The notes beneath the pieces are model-generated. The model saw nothing but the letters and a program-made list of their open reading frames with translations, did no database searches and was not told the DNA's origin. DNA of 64,000 nt, from contig CALGMR010000020.1 of the NCBI GenBank assembly GCA_937958815.1, positions 1 through 64,000 on the forward strand, read 5' to 3'. This DNA comes from an uncultured Rhizobiaceae group bacterium. Lineage in GTDB: Bacteria > Pseudomonadota > Alphaproteobacteria > Rhizobiales > Rhizobiaceae. Below, piece after piece: positions 46,385 to 57,319 of the stretch. How positions within the stretch are numbered: position 1 is the first letter of the stretch; each line of letters begins with the position of its first letter. A program made the translations under genes and the position numbers.

Positions 46385-47041
46385 TTATGGCGACGGTCGG
46401 ATCACCTCTACAAAACTCACCACCGTCGGCAATATGCGATATGTCATCACATTCACGCCCTTTGCGTTCGGATGTATTCCATCAGCCAGCAGGAGTTCTG
46501 GTTTGGTGAGCACCCCATCAAGAAAAAAGGGATAGAGAAGCAAATTGTGTTTCTCGGAGAGTTCTGGAAAAATTGCGTTGAACTCTTTCTCATAAGTCTC
46601 TCCCATATTGGGGGGCGCGAGCATTCCTGCCAACAAAACTTCAATGCCGCGTTCTTTCAAGCGGGTGATCATCTTGTCTAAGTTTTCACGTGTTGTCTTT
46701 GGTGGCAGTCCACGCAGTGCGTCATTTGCGCCCAGTTCAAGAATGACACCATCGGTGCCATCAGGCACTGACCAATCTAAACGCGAAACGCCCCCGCTAG
46801 TTGTATCGCCTGAAACACCAGCGCCAATAATATCTACGTCGAGACCTTCATCCTTCAACGCCGCCTGCAATCTCTCAGGGAATCCTTCCCCTTGTGCGAG
46901 TTGATAACCGGCTGAAAGACTGTCACCTAAAATCACAATTTTTGGCTTAGATTCTTCGGCAAAGGCCAAACTCGACAAAAACACCAGCCAAAAGCTGACA
47001 CAAATTTTCAGGGCTGCTTTACAATATTTTACACTGTTCAC
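46385..47041 (-). CDS. tesA: Arylesterase / GDSL lysophospholipase (TesA-like), periplasmic
   Basis: A 218-residue SGNH hydrolase with a Sec signal (cleavage near AFAEE). The SGNH blocks are visible: block I ILGDSLSAGY with Ser41, block II GVSGDTTSGG, block III ELGANDALRG, and block V DGIHPNAKG with the catalytic Asp-His. It hydrolyses acyl-CoA, lysophospholipid or aryl ester substrates. The GTG start at 47041 has a strong GGGGAGGT site. It diverges from an ABC ATPase/permease pair; the tesA-ybbA-ybbP neighbourhood is widely conserved. Confidence 0.93.
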   Translation of the reverse strand: MNSVKYCKAALKICVSFWLVFLSSLAFAEESKPKIVILGDSLSAGYQLAQGEGFPERLQAALKDEGLDVDIIGAGVSGDTTSGGVSRLDWSVPDGTDGVILELGANDALRGLPPKTTRENLDKMITRLKERGIEVLLAGMLAPPNMGETYEKEFNAIFPELSEKHNLLLYPFFLDGVLTKPELLLADGIHPNAKGVNVMTYRILPTVVSFVEVIRPSP

Positions 47042-47151
47042 TTTGACTTTACCTCCCCAAAATCCATATCAGGTATCATGCGTCGATACATGTCCTTAAT
47101 ATGACGGCTCTATTTATACGCCACCACCAACATGAGAAGCCAAACAATCAA

Positions 47152-47865
47152 ATGCAACCTGCTATTTCATTAAAAGACATACATCTCACTTTGGGCGAGG
47201 GTGCATCGCAAGTTCACGTCTTGCGCGGAATTTCACTTGACGTGCCCAGCGGAAAATCTGTCGGAGTGGTGGGTCCATCTGGTTCAGGTAAATCAACCTT
47301 GCTTATGGTGATGGCGGGATTGGAACGTGTAGACAGCGGAGTGGTGGAACTCGCAGGGGAAAACTTCTCCAGTCTCAATGAAGACGGTTTGGCTGCCTTT
47401 CGTGGAAAGAACATTGGCATTGTTTTTCAGTCATTCCACCTCATTCCCAATATGACAGCCTTGGAAAATGTTGCTGTGCCATTGGAGCTGGCGGGCGTTG
47501 AGACTGCTTTTGAAAAGGCAGAACAGGAATTGCGCGCTGTTGGGCTGGGCGAACGCTTGACACATTATCCCACCCAAATGTCTGGTGGCGAACAACAGCG
47601 TGTTGCGATGGCGCGCGCCTTGGCACCAGACCCAAAAATTCTTGTGGCGGACGAACCAACCGGAAATTTGGACGAAGACACAGGCGCTCAGATAACAGAG
47701 CTTTTGTTTTCCAAGCAGCGCGAACGCGGCATGACTTTGGTTTTGGTTACCCACGATCCATCGCTGGCGGAGCAATGCGATATGACGTTGCGCGTGCGCG
47801 CCGGTGAAATTGAACAGCAGGCTGAAAAACCAGAAAAGAAAACACGCGGAAAGTCTGCTGCATGA
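47152..47865 (+). CDS. ybbA: ABC transporter ATP-binding protein (YbbA/LolD-like)
   Basis: A 237-residue ATPase of the MacB/LolD/YbbA group. Walker A is [11 protein letters not shown], the Q-loop is [18 protein letters not shown], the signature is [15 protein letters not shown], and Walker B is [10 protein letters not shown]. It pairs with the overlapping FtsX-type permease; such pairs often act in mechanotransmission or lipoprotein release rather than classical transport. An ATG at 47101 would add 17 residues with no ribosome-binding site, so 47152 is preferred with moderate certainty. Confidence 0.92.
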   Translation: MQPAISLKDIHLTLGEGASQVHVLRGISLDVPSGKSVGVVGPSGSGKSTLLMVMAGLERVDSGVVELAGENFSSLNEDGLAAFRGKNIGIVFQSFHLIPNMTALENVAVPLELAGVETAFEKAEQELRAVGLGERLTHYPTQMSGGEQQRVAMARALAPDPKILVADEPTGNLDEDTGAQITELLFSKQRERGMTLVLVTHDPSLAEQCDMTLRVRAGEIEQQAEKPEKKTRGKSAA

Positions 47866-50447
47866 GCAACACGACCATGATCATCAAGCCACCAGCAAAC
47901 ATGTCGCTCGCCTTCAAATTCGCTTTACGCGAATTGCGAGGCGGACTGACTGGATTTTACGTTTTTCTTGCTTGTATAGCATTGGGTGTTGCCGCCATTT
48001 CTGGCGTCAATGCCGTGGCGCTGTCCATCACAACTGGAATCACGGAAGAGGGTAAAACTCTGTTGGGTGGCGATGCTGCTTTTAACACCACTCAACGCAC
48101 TTTGAGCGACGATGAACGTACTTGGCTTAAAACCAAGGGCCAAATCAGTGAAGCTGCCACCATGCGTGCCATGGCCAGATTGCCCAATGGGTCTGATCAG
48201 TCTTTGATTGAACTGAAAGCCGTTGACCCTGCTTGGCCATTACAGGGTGCTCTTACCACAGTGCCCGAAAGCGCAGCAGGCGAAATACGCACAACAAACA
48301 GCGTCACAGTGGATGAAATTTTGCTGACGCGCCTGAACGTCAAAATTGGCGATCAACTGAACATCGGCTCTGGCACATATACGATTGCTGGCACCATCAA
48401 GGATGAGCCTGATCGTGTCAGCGATGGTTTTTCTGTGGGGCCGAAGGTGTTGATGTCTACTGCCGCTCTGGAAACATCAAAACTCATTCGTCCGGGTTCT
48501 CTCGTTAAATGGACAAACCGTATCGTTCTGAATGATCCTTCGGAAGAAAATCTCTTGGCAACAATTGAAGAAGCCAAAGCAAAATTTCCTGAAGCTGGCT
48601 GGCGCATTCGCTCGCGCGGAAATGCTGCCCCTGGTTTAACCCGCAATGTGGAGCGGTTTTCACAATTCCTCACACTGGTTGGCCTTACGGCTTTGATCGT
48701 TGGCGGTGTAGGTGTCGCCAATGCCGTGCGCGCATTTCTTGACACCAAGAGCAACGTCATTGCGTCATTTAAAAGTCTGGGTGCGCCTGCATGGTTTGTT
48801 TTCGCAATTTATCTCATTCAGATCTTATTGTTGGCAGCAGTCGGTATTGTGATCGGTTTGGTGATTGGTACTGCTCTGCCCTTCATAGCCAAATCCGCTC
48901 TTGCAGGAATTTTGCCTGTTGGATCATCCAGTGCCTTTCATCCTGCGGCTCTGTTTTCGGCAATAGCCTATGGCACTTTAACCGCTTTGGCTTTTGCCCT
49001 TTGGCCCCTGGGTCAAGCGCGTGATATTCCGGCAACGGCGCTGTTTCGAAATGCTTCGCGCGACAATGCCCCCTGGCCACGCTTTTCCTATCAATTGGCG
49101 ACAGCGCTTGTGATTGCTGCACTCATTGCACTTGCCGTGTGGCAAGCGGCAGACAAGCGCGTTGCTCTTACATTCATTGGGGGTATTGCTGCATCGTTCG
49201 TTTTGCTGCGGTTTGTTTCATCCGGCATTCAATGGTTGGCCAGCAAAGCTCCGCAAGTGAAATCGACCCCACTTAGATTGGCCATTGGCAATATTCATCG
49301 GCCTGGTGCGCTGACACCATCTGTTGTTTTGTCACTTGGTTTGGGTCTTGCACTGCTCGTGTCTCTTGCCATGATTGACGGCAATCTGCGTTCGCAGATT
49401 TCGTCAAATATTCCCAAAGAAGCACCGGATTTCTTTTTTGTAGACATCCAGTCCAGCGAGTTTGAGGAATTCAAATCTTCACTTGCGGAAATTGAGCCTG
49501 AAGGAAAAGTGCAAACTGTGCCCATGTTGCGGGGTCGCATCGTATCCATCAACGATGTTCCAGCTGCAGAGATCAAAGCACAAGAAGGCGGAAAATGGGT
49601 GCTGCGTGGAGACCGCGGCATAACTTATGCAGCCACATTGCCACCAAATGCATCGCTGGAAAAAGGCGAATGGTGGGCGGAAGATCACGATGGTGAAAAT
49701 CTGATTTCGTTCAGCGCAGAAGAGGCTGGAGAAATCGGCGTGAACATTGGTGATGTGATTGTGGTCAACGTTTTAGGCCGCAACATCTCGGCCACGGTCT
49801 CAAACTTGCGCAATGTGGAATGGCAATCCATGTCCATCAATTTTGTTATGGTGTTTTCACCCAATACTTTTGCAGGCGCACCTCACGCGCATATGGCAAC
49901 CCTGCGCGCTGGAGGCCAATCGGCACTCACTGGAGAAGAAACCACCGCTCAATCACAACGTGATGGTGCCATTTTGAAAGCGGTGACGTCTAAGTTTCCA
50001 ACAGTGACCACGATTCGCGTGCGCGATGCCTTAAACGCTGTGAACGGCCTGATTTCTCAATTGGCCACAGCAATTCGAGCCGCCGCGCTGCTTGCATTGG
50101 CCGCGTCTATATTGGTTTTGGGTGGCGCACTTGCTGCTGGAAATCGAGCCAGAATTCACGATGCTGTTGTTCTGAAAACACTGGGAGCGACCCGCCGAAC
50201 CCTCATAGGTGCATTTGTTCTCGAATATACAATTCTTGGTTTTGCAACGGCCATCTTCGCATTGCTTGCCGGTGGGCTTGCGTCGTGGTTTGTCATCAGT
50301 GTTATTATGGGCTTCACATTCACCGTCCTGCCCAATGTTGCCGTGTTGACTGTTCTGGCAGCGCTCATCTTTACGGTTGGTTTTGGTCTTATCGGCACGT
50401 GGCGTGTGCTCGGGCAAAAAGCCGCGCCTGTTTTACGTGAACTTTAA
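47862..50447 (+). CDS. ybbP: FtsX-type ABC transporter permease (YbbP-like)
   Basis: An 861-residue membrane protein with about ten helices. An N-terminal anchor (GFYVFLACIALGVAAISGVNAV) is followed by a periplasmic MacB-PCD-like domain and three FtsX helices around residues 265-385. A second periplasmic domain and a final FtsX block (VLGGALAAGNRARIHDAVVLKTLGATRRTL) complete the YbbP architecture. It overlaps the ATPase gene by four bases. The function of the pair with TesA is not settled; handling of lysophospholipid or lipoprotein intermediates has been suggested by gene context. Confidence 0.92.
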   Translation: MSNTTMIIKPPANMSLAFKFALRELRGGLTGFYVFLACIALGVAAISGVNAVALSITTGITEEGKTLLGGDAAFNTTQRTLSDDERTWLKTKGQISEAATMRAMARLPNGSDQSLIELKAVDPAWPLQGALTTVPESAAGEIRTTNSVTVDEILLTRLNVKIGDQLNIGSGTYTIAGTIKDEPDRVSDGFSVGPKVLMSTAALETSKLIRPGSLVKWTNRIVLNDPSEENLLATIEEAKAKFPEAGWRIRSRGNAAPGLTRNVERFSQFLTLVGLTALIVGGVGVANAVRAFLDTKSNVIASFKSLGAPAWFVFAIYLIQILLLAAVGIVIGLVIGTALPFIAKSALAGILPVGSSSAFHPAALFSAIAYGTLTALAFALWPLGQARDIPATALFRNASRDNAPWPRFSYQLATALVIAALIALAVWQAADKRVALTFIGGIAASFVLLRFVSSGIQWLASKAPQVKSTPLRLAIGNIHRPGALTPSVVLSLGLGLALLVSLAMIDGNLRSQISSNIPKEAPDFFFVDIQSSEFEEFKSSLAEIEPEGKVQTVPMLRGRIVSINDVPAAEIKAQEGGKWVLRGDRGITYAATLPPNASLEKGEWWAEDHDGENLISFSAEEAGEIGVNIGDVIVVNVLGRNISATVSNLRNVEWQSMSINFVMVFSPNTFAGAPHAHMATLRAGGQSALTGEETTAQSQRDGAILKAVTSKFPTVTTIRVRDALNAVNGLISQLATAIRAAALLALAASILVLGGALAAGNRARIHDAVVLKTLGATRRTLIGAFVLEYTILGFATAIFALLAGGLASWFVISVIMGFTFTVLPNVAVLTVLAALIFTVGFGLIGTWRVLGQKAAPVLREL

Positions 50448-50567
50448 CTTGTTGTTAAGCTTTGGCGTTGGAAGGTCTGGCATCGACATAAATCGACAAG
50501 AGCCAAATCGCCGCATCTTGTAAAAGAGTGCGTTTGTGCTCATATTAGCGTCAAATTCGGGTGCTTG

Positions 50568-50613
50568 ATTGCACACGATGCAATTCGTCAATCATGGCTC
50601 ATCAATTGAGCCA
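50568..50613 (+). promoter_or_regulatory. Two inverted repeats in the leader of the Bax-inhibitor gene
   Basis: ATTGCA-CACGA-TGCAAT (50568-50584) and TGGCTCA-TCAAT-TGAGCCA (50595-50613) lie in the 185-bp gap ahead of the gene. The second would form a messenger hairpin just before the AGAGGG ribosome-binding site. Function unknown. Confidence 0.35.
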
Positions 50614-50632
50614 CATCTTATAGAGGGTTTCT

Positions 50633-51370
50633 ATGGCTGACTTTAGAGAACAAACTCAGTATCAAACGGGCGTTCAAGGCCGTTCGGCGGCTGAGATCGA
50701 TCAAGGTCTGCGCAGCTACATGCTGGGCATCTACAACTACATGGCAATTGCTATGGTCATCACTGGTGGCGTTGCAATGGCAATGGCCAACTACATGTTT
50801 AGCAACCCGGCCGTGGCCCAGACATTGTTTGGTTCACCACTAAAATGGGTCATAATGCTCGCACCATTGGCTTTCGTGATGGTGATGTCCTTCGGAATGA
50901 ACAAAATGTCTGCAAGCACACTTCGCACAGTGTTCTTTGCGTACTCCGCCGTCATGGGCGTGTCGCTGTCTTGGATTTTCCTGGTTTATACAGGTGGATC
51001 AATTGCACAGACATTCTTCGTGACTGCAGCCGCATTTGGCGCATTGAGCCTCTACGGTTACACAACCAAACGCAGCCTGTCTGGCATGGGTTCATTCTTG
51101 CTCATGGGTCTTTTCGGTCTGATCATCGCATCAATCGTGAACATCTTCATGCAATCCAGCGCGTTGGCTTTTGCGGTGAACGTGATTGGTGTTCTCATCT
51201 TCGCAGGTTTGACCGCCTATGACACACAGCGTTTGAAACATATGTATGACGTTGTATCTAACAATGCAGAAGCAATGGCGAAGTCTTCCGTTATGGGCGC
51301 ATTGAGCCTCTACCTGAACTTCGTAAACATGTTCATGTTCCTGCTGTCATTCTTGGGCAACCGCGAATAA
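50633..51370 (+). CDS. Bax inhibitor-1/YccA family membrane protein
   Basis: A 245-residue protein with seven hydrophobic segments. The family features include FREQTQYQTG..GRSAAEIDQGLRSYML at the start, GVSLSWIFLVYTGGSIAQTFFVTAAAF, and the conserved acid-containing GLTAYDTQRLKHM near the C-terminus. The family (LFG/TMBIM) forms pH-sensitive calcium leak channels in characterised members; YccA also modulates FtsH. AGAGGG precedes the ATG. A strong terminator follows, so it is monocistronic. Confidence 0.93.
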   Translation: MADFREQTQYQTGVQGRSAAEIDQGLRSYMLGIYNYMAIAMVITGGVAMAMANYMFSNPAVAQTLFGSPLKWVIMLAPLAFVMVMSFGMNKMSASTLRTVFFAYSAVMGVSLSWIFLVYTGGSIAQTFFVTAAAFGALSLYGYTTKRSLSGMGSFLLMGLFGLIIASIVNIFMQSSALAFAVNVIGVLIFAGLTAYDTQRLKHMYDVVSNNAEAMAKSSVMGALSLYLNFVNMFMFLLSFLGNRE

Positions 51371-51398
51371 GCGAACATCGAAATATAATTTTCAAAAA

Positions 51399-51427
51399 GG
51401 GCGTTCCAAACGGAGCGCCCTTTTTTT
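51399..51427 (+). terminator. Rho-independent terminator after the Bax-inhibitor gene
   Basis: GGGCGTTCC pairs with GGAGCGCCC (one wobble) around AAAC, followed by seven T. Upstream A residues extend the stem. Confidence 0.92.
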
Positions 51428-51438
51428 ATGGTCATGTC

Positions 51439-51948
51439 ATGAAAATTCGCTCCGCCACACTCAAAGACATCCCAGCCATTGCAAATATCTATAGCCGCTC
51501 TGTCATGGAGGAACATGCAAGCTTTGAATTATCTGCGCCTGATGAAACTGAAATGCGCGCTCGAATGAATGCGATTTTGGATGCCCAATATCCCTATCTT
51601 GTAGCTGAGGATGATAATGGGCATGTGGTGGGCTATGCCTATGTCAGCTCTTATCGCCCAAGACCTGCGTATAAATCCACCGTTGAGAATACAGTATACG
51701 TTGCCAAAACCCACTGGGGGCAGAGTATTGCCAAAGGTTTGATGAAGGCGCTTATCAACGAATGTCGAACACGAGGTCACTCACAAATGATTGGTGTGAT
51801 AGCTTGCGAACCAGCGCACGATGCCTCTGAAATCCCTTCGGCTGTTCTGCACGAATCTCTTGGGTTCGAACAAGTTGGGCGGCTTAAGAAGGTCGGAAAC
51901 AAACACCAAAAATGGCTCGACGTCTTGCTGATGCAGAAAGAGTTATAG
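51439..51948 (+). CDS. GNAT family N-acetyltransferase (phosphinothricin acetyltransferase-like)
   Basis: A 169-residue acetyltransferase close to the PAT/YncA group. It shows IRSATLKDIPAIANIYS..V.....SFEL.APDETEMRAR, then YPYLVAEDDNGHVVGYAYVSSYRPRPAY, VENTVYVA..HWGQSIAKGLM, and the HESLGFEQVGRLKKVGNKHQKWLDVLLMQK end. The characteristic RPAYR-like and W.D.. motifs support this branch. Natural substrates of the group include methionine sulfone and methionine sulfoximine. The start follows the upstream terminator by 12 bases, so its promoter must lie in or before it, or it has read-through supply. Confidence 0.88.
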   Translation: MKIRSATLKDIPAIANIYSRSVMEEHASFELSAPDETEMRARMNAILDAQYPYLVAEDDNGHVVGYAYVSSYRPRPAYKSTVENTVYVAKTHWGQSIAKGLMKALINECRTRGHSQMIGVIACEPAHDASEIPSAVLHESLGFEQVGRLKKVGNKHQKWLDVLLMQKEL

Positions 51949-52041
51949 CCCCTTTTTGCTCTGTCAATTTGGTGAAGCACATGACAAGTTATCCACTAGG
52001 CTTGGATGGCAATCCAAAGATCGGGACTGCGGGAGACACTA

Positions 52042-53433
52042 ATGAGTAAATTGCAATCAGCTGAAACACCTCCAGTGTCTAAAAAAGGTATTTGGGGCTG
52101 GATGTTTTTCGACTGGGCCGCTCAACCCTTTTTCACCGTAATGACCACATTTATCTTCGGGCCTTATGTGGTGTCCCGAATGGTCTCTGATCCAGATGCT
52201 GGCCAAGCCGCATGGGCAGCCAGCATCGCTATTGCAGGCATTTTCATTGCAATCCTGTCTCCAATATTGGGGTCAATTGCCGACAAAACAGGGCCACGAA
52301 AACCATGGATTGGGGCGTTCGCTTTATTAAAGATTGCTTGCCTAACGCTACTTTGGTTTGCAGCCCCCGGGTCGAGCCTCGTTTGGGTGTTGGCGATCTT
52401 CATTCTCGCCACGATTGCAGCTGAGTTTTCTATCGTCTTCAACGATTCCATGATGACATCGGTCATCCCGGAGAAACAAATTGGCCGCGCGTCTAACATA
52501 GCCTGGGGCCTTGGTTATGCCGGCGGCATGATTGTGCTGATTGTCGTTCTTCTTCTTATGGCCGCGAATCCAGAAACCGGTTTAACGCTTCTGGGAAATG
52601 CTCCAATCTTTGGGTTAGATCCATCACAAGCTGAGGGCGATCGTGCAACTGGCCCGCTTTCCGCGCTTTGGTATTTCATCTTCATCTTACCGATGTTCCT
52701 GTTCACCCCGGACAAAGGGACGCGCGCAAAGAGCTTGAAGTCTGCAATCAGCACAGGCGTTACTGAACTCAAATCCACAATCAGCGAAGCGCGCGAAAGA
52801 GTTGGTCTGTTTCGCTTTCTCGTCGCGCGCATGATTTATCAAGATGGCGTGGCTGCATTGTTGGCACTGGGTGGAACATTTGCAGCTGGCATGTTTGCTT
52901 GGCAAACAACGGAACTTGGAATCTTTGGCATCATATTGAATGTGGTGGCCATTCCAAGCTGTCTGATTGCGGCGCGATTGGACAGTGTAATGGGGTCAAA
53001 GCGTGTGGTCACGATTTCTATCTTCCTGCTCATGGCGGCAACTGTGGGGGTCGTTTCAACAGGAGCAGACTACACACTCTTTGGTCTCATACAGTTCAGC
53101 GATGCAGGAGCTGACGGCCTTTTCGGTTCTTCCGCAGAAAAAGCGTATATATTGTTTGGGCTTCTTATCGGTGCAGCTTTTGGGCCTGTACAAGCTTCGT
53201 CCAGATCTTATCTGGCCCGAAGTGTTGCTCCCCACGAATCTGGAAGATATTTCGGCCTTTACGCGTTTGCAGGGCGAGCGACCAGTTTTTTAGCGCCTGC
53301 ATCTGTTGCAGCAATCACCTACCTTACAGCTTCATCTCGCCTGGGCATGGCCGTCATTTTGGTGTTCTTCCTCGTGGGCTGGTTGATCTTGCGAACCGTT
53401 CCAGCGCCACGCGAAAACAGACTGGACACTTAG
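52042..53433 (+). CDS. MFS transporter, Atg22/UMF1-like
   Basis: A 463-residue membrane protein with about twelve helices. The motif [17 protein letters not shown] and the loop [18 protein letters not shown] are typical of the Atg22-like (UMF1) major-facilitator family. In yeast Atg22 exports amino acids from the vacuole; bacterial substrates are unknown. The start at 52042 has GGGAGA at good distance; 52006 lacks a site. It converges on purH, and the two stop codons overlap. Confidence 0.9.
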   Translation: MSKLQSAETPPVSKKGIWGWMFFDWAAQPFFTVMTTFIFGPYVVSRMVSDPDAGQAAWAASIAIAGIFIAILSPILGSIADKTGPRKPWIGAFALLKIACLTLLWFAAPGSSLVWVLAIFILATIAAEFSIVFNDSMMTSVIPEKQIGRASNIAWGLGYAGGMIVLIVVLLLMAANPETGLTLLGNAPIFGLDPSQAEGDRATGPLSALWYFIFILPMFLFTPDKGTRAKSLKSAISTGVTELKSTISEARERVGLFRFLVARMIYQDGVAALLALGGTFAAGMFAWQTTELGIFGIILNVVAIPSCLIAARLDSVMGSKRVVTISIFLLMAATVGVVSTGADYTLFGLIQFSDAGADGLFGSSAEKAYILFGLLIGAAFGPVQASSRSYLARSVAPHESGRYFGLYAFAGRATSFLAPASVAAITYLTASSRLGMAVILVFFLVGWLILRTVPAPRENRLDT

Positions 53434-55046
53434 TGTCTAAAGTGGCGCATGCCCGTAAAGACCATGGCAAGGCCAGCTTCATCAGCAGCTTTGATAACTT
53501 CATCATCGCGCATGGAACCGCCTGGTTGAATGACTGCAGTTGCACCCGCCTCAGCTGCTAAAAGCAATCCATCCGCAAACGGGAAGAAGGCATCAGACGC
53601 CACCACCGATCCGATAGTTTTGGGCTGGTCCCATCCCGCCGCGTCAGCAGCATCAATCGCTTTGCGTGCCGCAATACGAGAAGAATCCACGCGGCTCATT
53701 TGCCCGGCGCCAATACCAACAGTTGCACCATCTTTAACATAAATGATGGCATTGGATTTCACATGTTTTGCCACGCGGAAAGCAAAACGCATGTCGCGCA
53801 TTTCTTTATCGGATGGTGCGCGTTTGGTCACCACTTTCAAGTCAAGATCATCGACATTTCCAGAATCGCGATCTTGAACCAAAATACCACCCGCAACGGT
53901 TTTCACCGAAAGCCCGACACTGCGTGGGTCAGCCAATCCGTCGGTTAGCAACAACCGCAAATTCTTTTTTGATGCCAAAATATCAAGCGCTTCTTCATCG
54001 GCGTCAGGGGCAATGATAACTTCCGTGAAGATCTCGATCATCGCTTTTGCGGTTTCACCATCCAAACTCCGGTTCATCGCAATAATGCCCCCAAACGCAG
54101 AAACGGGGTCGCACGACAATGCAGTCTTATACGCCTCTTTCAGGTTTGAGCCTGTTGCCACACCACACGGGTTGGCATGTTTGATAATCGCAACAGCGGC
54201 GCTAGCCTTCGGGTCAAATTCAGATACCAATTCAAACGCCGCATCGGTGTCATTGATATTGTTGTACGACAGTTCTTTGCCTTGAATTTGTTTGGCATTT
54301 GCAACGCCGGGGCGTTTTTCACCTGTTGTATAAAGCGCAGCACTTTGATGCGGATTTTCGCCATAGCGCATAGTTTGTTGCAACTGGCCGCCAATGGCAC
54401 GACTTGGCGGTTGGGCCACATCAAATGCGCCAGCCATCCAATTGGAAATAGCAGCATCATAGCTGGCCGTGCGAGCAAAAGTGGCCTGCGCCAAACGCTT
54501 GCGGGTCGCCAGAGTGGATGATCCATCATTGGCCTGCAGGTCAGCCAGGAAATTTTCGTAATCATCCGGGCTGGTCAACACGCTAACATAAGCGTGGTTC
54601 TTAGCAGCGGCCCGCAGCATGGCAGGGCCACCAATATCGATATTTTCCACAATTTCATCATCTGGCGCGCCGCTTTCACGCACCTGTTCAAACGGATATA
54701 AATTCACCACCAGAAGGTCGATATTGCCAATGCCGTGTTCAGCCATTGCAGCCACATGATCTTCCGCATCGCGAATGGCCAACAACCCGCCGTGAACGGC
54801 AGGATGCAGTGTTTTCACACGACCATCCATAATCTCTGGAAAGCCAGTTACTTCAGACACATCTTTCACCGCAATACCGGCGTCTTTGATTGCTTTTGCG
54901 CTGCCACCAGTGGAGAGCAATTCAACACCCATATCAGACAGGCTTTTAGCAAGTTCAATCATTCCCGTTTTGTCGAACACCGACAACAAAGCGCGTTTGA
55001 CAGGAACAAGATCTGGAGCGGGAATGGAACGGGAAGCGATTGCCAT
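53430..55046 (-). CDS. purH: Bifunctional AICAR formyltransferase/IMP cyclohydrolase
   Basis: A 538-residue enzyme performing the last two steps of inosine monophosphate synthesis. The N-terminal MGS-like cyclohydrolase domain has [29 protein letters not shown] and [17 protein letters not shown]. The formyltransferase domain has LRYGENPHQ (here MRYGENPHQ), the catalytic KHANPCGVA, and the final [32 protein letters not shown]. The length is normal. It is divergent from tsaD across a 148-bp gap. The formyl donor is 10-formyl-tetrahydrofolate, linking to one-carbon supply. Confidence 0.98.
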   Translation of the reverse strand: MAIASRSIPAPDLVPVKRALLSVFDKTGMIELAKSLSDMGVELLSTGGSAKAIKDAGIAVKDVSEVTGFPEIMDGRVKTLHPAVHGGLLAIRDAEDHVAAMAEHGIGNIDLLVVNLYPFEQVRESGAPDDEIVENIDIGGPAMLRAAAKNHAYVSVLTSPDDYENFLADLQANDGSSTLATRKRLAQATFARTASYDAAISNWMAGAFDVAQPPSRAIGGQLQQTMRYGENPHQSAALYTTGEKRPGVANAKQIQGKELSYNNINDTDAAFELVSEFDPKASAAVAIIKHANPCGVATGSNLKEAYKTALSCDPVSAFGGIIAMNRSLDGETAKAMIEIFTEVIIAPDADEEALDILASKKNLRLLLTDGLADPRSVGLSVKTVAGGILVQDRDSGNVDDLDLKVVTKRAPSDKEMRDMRFAFRVAKHVKSNAIIYVKDGATVGIGAGQMSRVDSSRIAARKAIDAADAAGWDQPKTIGSVVASDAFFPFADGLLLAAEAGATAVIQPGGSMRDDEVIKAADEAGLAMVFTGMRHFRH

Positions 55047-55194
55047 GAGAAGGCCATATGATCAGATTGGAGGGATGCCCCTTAATGCCGTGCATTGTTA
55101 AGTAGGTCTAGATAGATTGAGCTTTCTCCTACAAAAACTTGGCGCAGCCCCAACAGAATGCTAGTCGAGTGCAACTCTATCGGTACGATTGAAG

Positions 55195-56271
55195 ATGATT
55201 TTTCTTGGCATTGAAACCAGTTGCGATGAAACGGCTGCTGCCATTGTGCATGCGGACGATGGACCCAATGCGCCTGCTGAAATTCTATCAAATATTGTCC
55301 TCAGCCAAACAGAGGATCACGCACCATTTGGAGGCGTGGTGCCGGAAATTGCAGCGCGCGCCCATCTCAATTCAATCGAAAATATCGTCCAACAGGCATT
55401 AAGCGCAGCCAGTGTCACCCTTACTGAGATCGATGGCATAGCCGTCACATCCGGCCCGGGTCTCGCCGGCGGTTTGATTGTGGGCACGATGGTGGCGCGC
55501 AGTATCGCCATGGTTCACCAGAAACCCATATACACAATCAATCATCTAGAAGGTCATGCACTAACCGCGCGATTGACGGACAACACCCCATTTCCCTATC
55601 TCTTGCTGTTGGTTTCTGGCGGGCACACACAAATTTTGCTTGTAAAGGGCGTGGGTGACTATGAACGATGGGCAACAACAATTGATGATGCGCTGGGTGA
55701 AGCTTTTGACAAAACAGCAAAACTATTAGGACTGCCTTACCCTGGCGGTCCAGAAGTGGAGAAAGCCGCCGAAACAGGCAATCCAAATGCTTATGAGTTT
55801 CCAAGACCTCTCAAAGGTCGTGACACACTCGATATGTCATTCTCTGGTCTGAAAACGGCCGTGCGCAAAGCGGCACAAGAATCAAGCGAGTTGAGCCAAC
55901 AAGCCATCAGCAACATTTGCGCTTCATTCCAAAATGCAGTGGCTGACGTTCTTGAAAATCGCCTATCCCGCGCCATGAGCAAATTCAGCGACATTTATGA
56001 CTGTCCCTCGACCTTCGTGGTTGCAGGTGGTGTAGCTGCCAACACAGACATTCGTAGACGTTTGCAAACACTGTGCGCCACCAACGATTGGAACTGGGTC
56101 GCACCGCCCCATATTCTTTGCACTGACAATGCTGCCATGATTGCTTGGGCCGGGTTGGAACGTCATCGTTTGCAATTACCCAACATTGATGCAGGCATAA
56201 AAACCCGTTGGCCTTTAGATCAAAATGCGGTTTCGAAAATTGGCTCTGGGCGCAAAGGATCAAAAGCATGA
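55195..56271 (+). CDS. tsaD: tRNA threonylcarbamoyltransferase subunit TsaD
   Basis: A 358-residue ASKHA-fold enzyme that, with TsaB and TsaE, attaches the threonylcarbamoyl group to A37 of tRNA. It begins [17 protein letters not shown]. The metal-binding histidines are in [13 protein letters not shown], and SGGHTQ with [12 protein letters not shown] and FSGLKTAVR are family signatures. The ATG at 55195 gives the conserved N-terminus; the TTG two codons earlier is less likely. gpsA overlaps its stop by four bases. MtaB, encoded at 16.5 kb, works on the same nucleotide. Confidence 0.97.
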   Translation: MIFLGIETSCDETAAAIVHADDGPNAPAEILSNIVLSQTEDHAPFGGVVPEIAARAHLNSIENIVQQALSAASVTLTEIDGIAVTSGPGLAGGLIVGTMVARSIAMVHQKPIYTINHLEGHALTARLTDNTPFPYLLLLVSGGHTQILLVKGVGDYERWATTIDDALGEAFDKTAKLLGLPYPGGPEVEKAAETGNPNAYEFPRPLKGRDTLDMSFSGLKTAVRKAAQESSELSQQAISNICASFQNAVADVLENRLSRAMSKFSDIYDCPSTFVVAGGVAANTDIRRRLQTLCATNDWNWVAPPHILCTDNAAMIAWAGLERHRLQLPNIDAGIKTRWPLDQNAVSKIGSGRKGSKA

Positions 56272-57257
56272 GCGGTGAAAAAACTGTCGCCGTGATTGGA
56301 GGCGGCGCTTGGGGAACCGCTCTGGCGTCTATGCTCGCCATGCGGGATGGGCGTTCTTTACTATGGGCAAGAAATGCCAGCACGGTTGAAGAAATCAACA
56401 CCAAACACACCAACTCTCGCTATCTGGCCAACATCGATTTGCCGCAGGGTCTAACCGCCACACAAAATATCGCAGACGTTTGTGCAGCGGACATCATTCT
56501 AAGCGTGACCCCCGCTCAAAGCTTTGCAAAGCTGGCCCATGAATTGTCGCACGTGGTTCCAGACAAAACACAGATCGTATTGTGTTCAAAAGGGATTGAT
56601 CGAGGTTCTGGAGACTTCTTGAACGAAATCGCAGGCCGCGTGTTTGGGCAGAAACGCATCGCAGCATTGTCAGGCCCAAGTTTTGCCCATGACGTGGCCA
56701 AAGGTTTGCCAACCGCAGTGAGCTGTGCTGCCGCTTCATTTGAGACGGCGCAAGAACTGGCAAAGCGTATGTCTGCATCCAATTTTCGAATTTATGCCAG
56801 CGATGATATTACAGGCGTGGAAGCTGGTGGCGCTTTGAAAAACGTTCTCGCTTTGGCGGTTGGCGTCGCACGCGGTCTGCAATTGGGCGCCAGCGCCGAA
56901 GCCGCTCTCATTGCCCGCGGGTTTGCTGAAATGAGCAAACTCACCATCGCAATAGGCGGTCGATCAGAAACGCTGTCGGGCCTATCTGGGTTGGGAGACC
57001 TTGTTCTGTCCTGCTCATCACCTCAATCGCGAAATTTTTCCTATGGAATGGCCATGGCGCAAGGGAATTCGTTGTCCAATTTGCCCTTGGCAGAAGGTGC
57101 GCACTCAGCTTCGCAAGCACTGTCTCTGGCAAAATCGCATCACATATCAGTGCCAATTATTGAGGCCGTGAACAGTGTTTTGACTGGCAAGCTCTCTGCG
57201 GCACAAGCCGTTCAGGAATTGCTGTCCCGTCCACTGCGCGACGAAACTTCAACTTGA
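56268..57257 (+). CDS. gpsA: Glycerol-3-phosphate dehydrogenase [NAD(P)+]
   Basis: A 329-residue enzyme making sn-glycerol-3-phosphate for phospholipids. The nucleotide motif [12 protein letters not shown] is near the N-terminus; [17 protein letters not shown], the catalytic lysine region [17 protein letters not shown] and [18 protein letters not shown] follow. The ATG at 56268 overlaps the tsaD stop (ATGA). The tsaD-gpsA-EVE order is common in Hyphomicrobiales. Confidence 0.97.
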   Translation: MSGEKTVAVIGGGAWGTALASMLAMRDGRSLLWARNASTVEEINTKHTNSRYLANIDLPQGLTATQNIADVCAADIILSVTPAQSFAKLAHELSHVVPDKTQIVLCSKGIDRGSGDFLNEIAGRVFGQKRIAALSGPSFAHDVAKGLPTAVSCAAASFETAQELAKRMSASNFRIYASDDITGVEAGGALKNVLALAVGVARGLQLGASAEAALIARGFAEMSKLTIAIGGRSETLSGLSGLGDLVLSCSSPQSRNFSYGMAMAQGNSLSNLPLAEGAHSASQALSLAKSHHISVPIIEAVNSVLTGKLSAAQAVQELLSRPLRDETST

Positions 57258-57319
57258 CCTCAACGTCACAAAACGCAACATAATTCACGCATATCAAGAA
57301 ATTCTCTCAGGAGCCCAAC

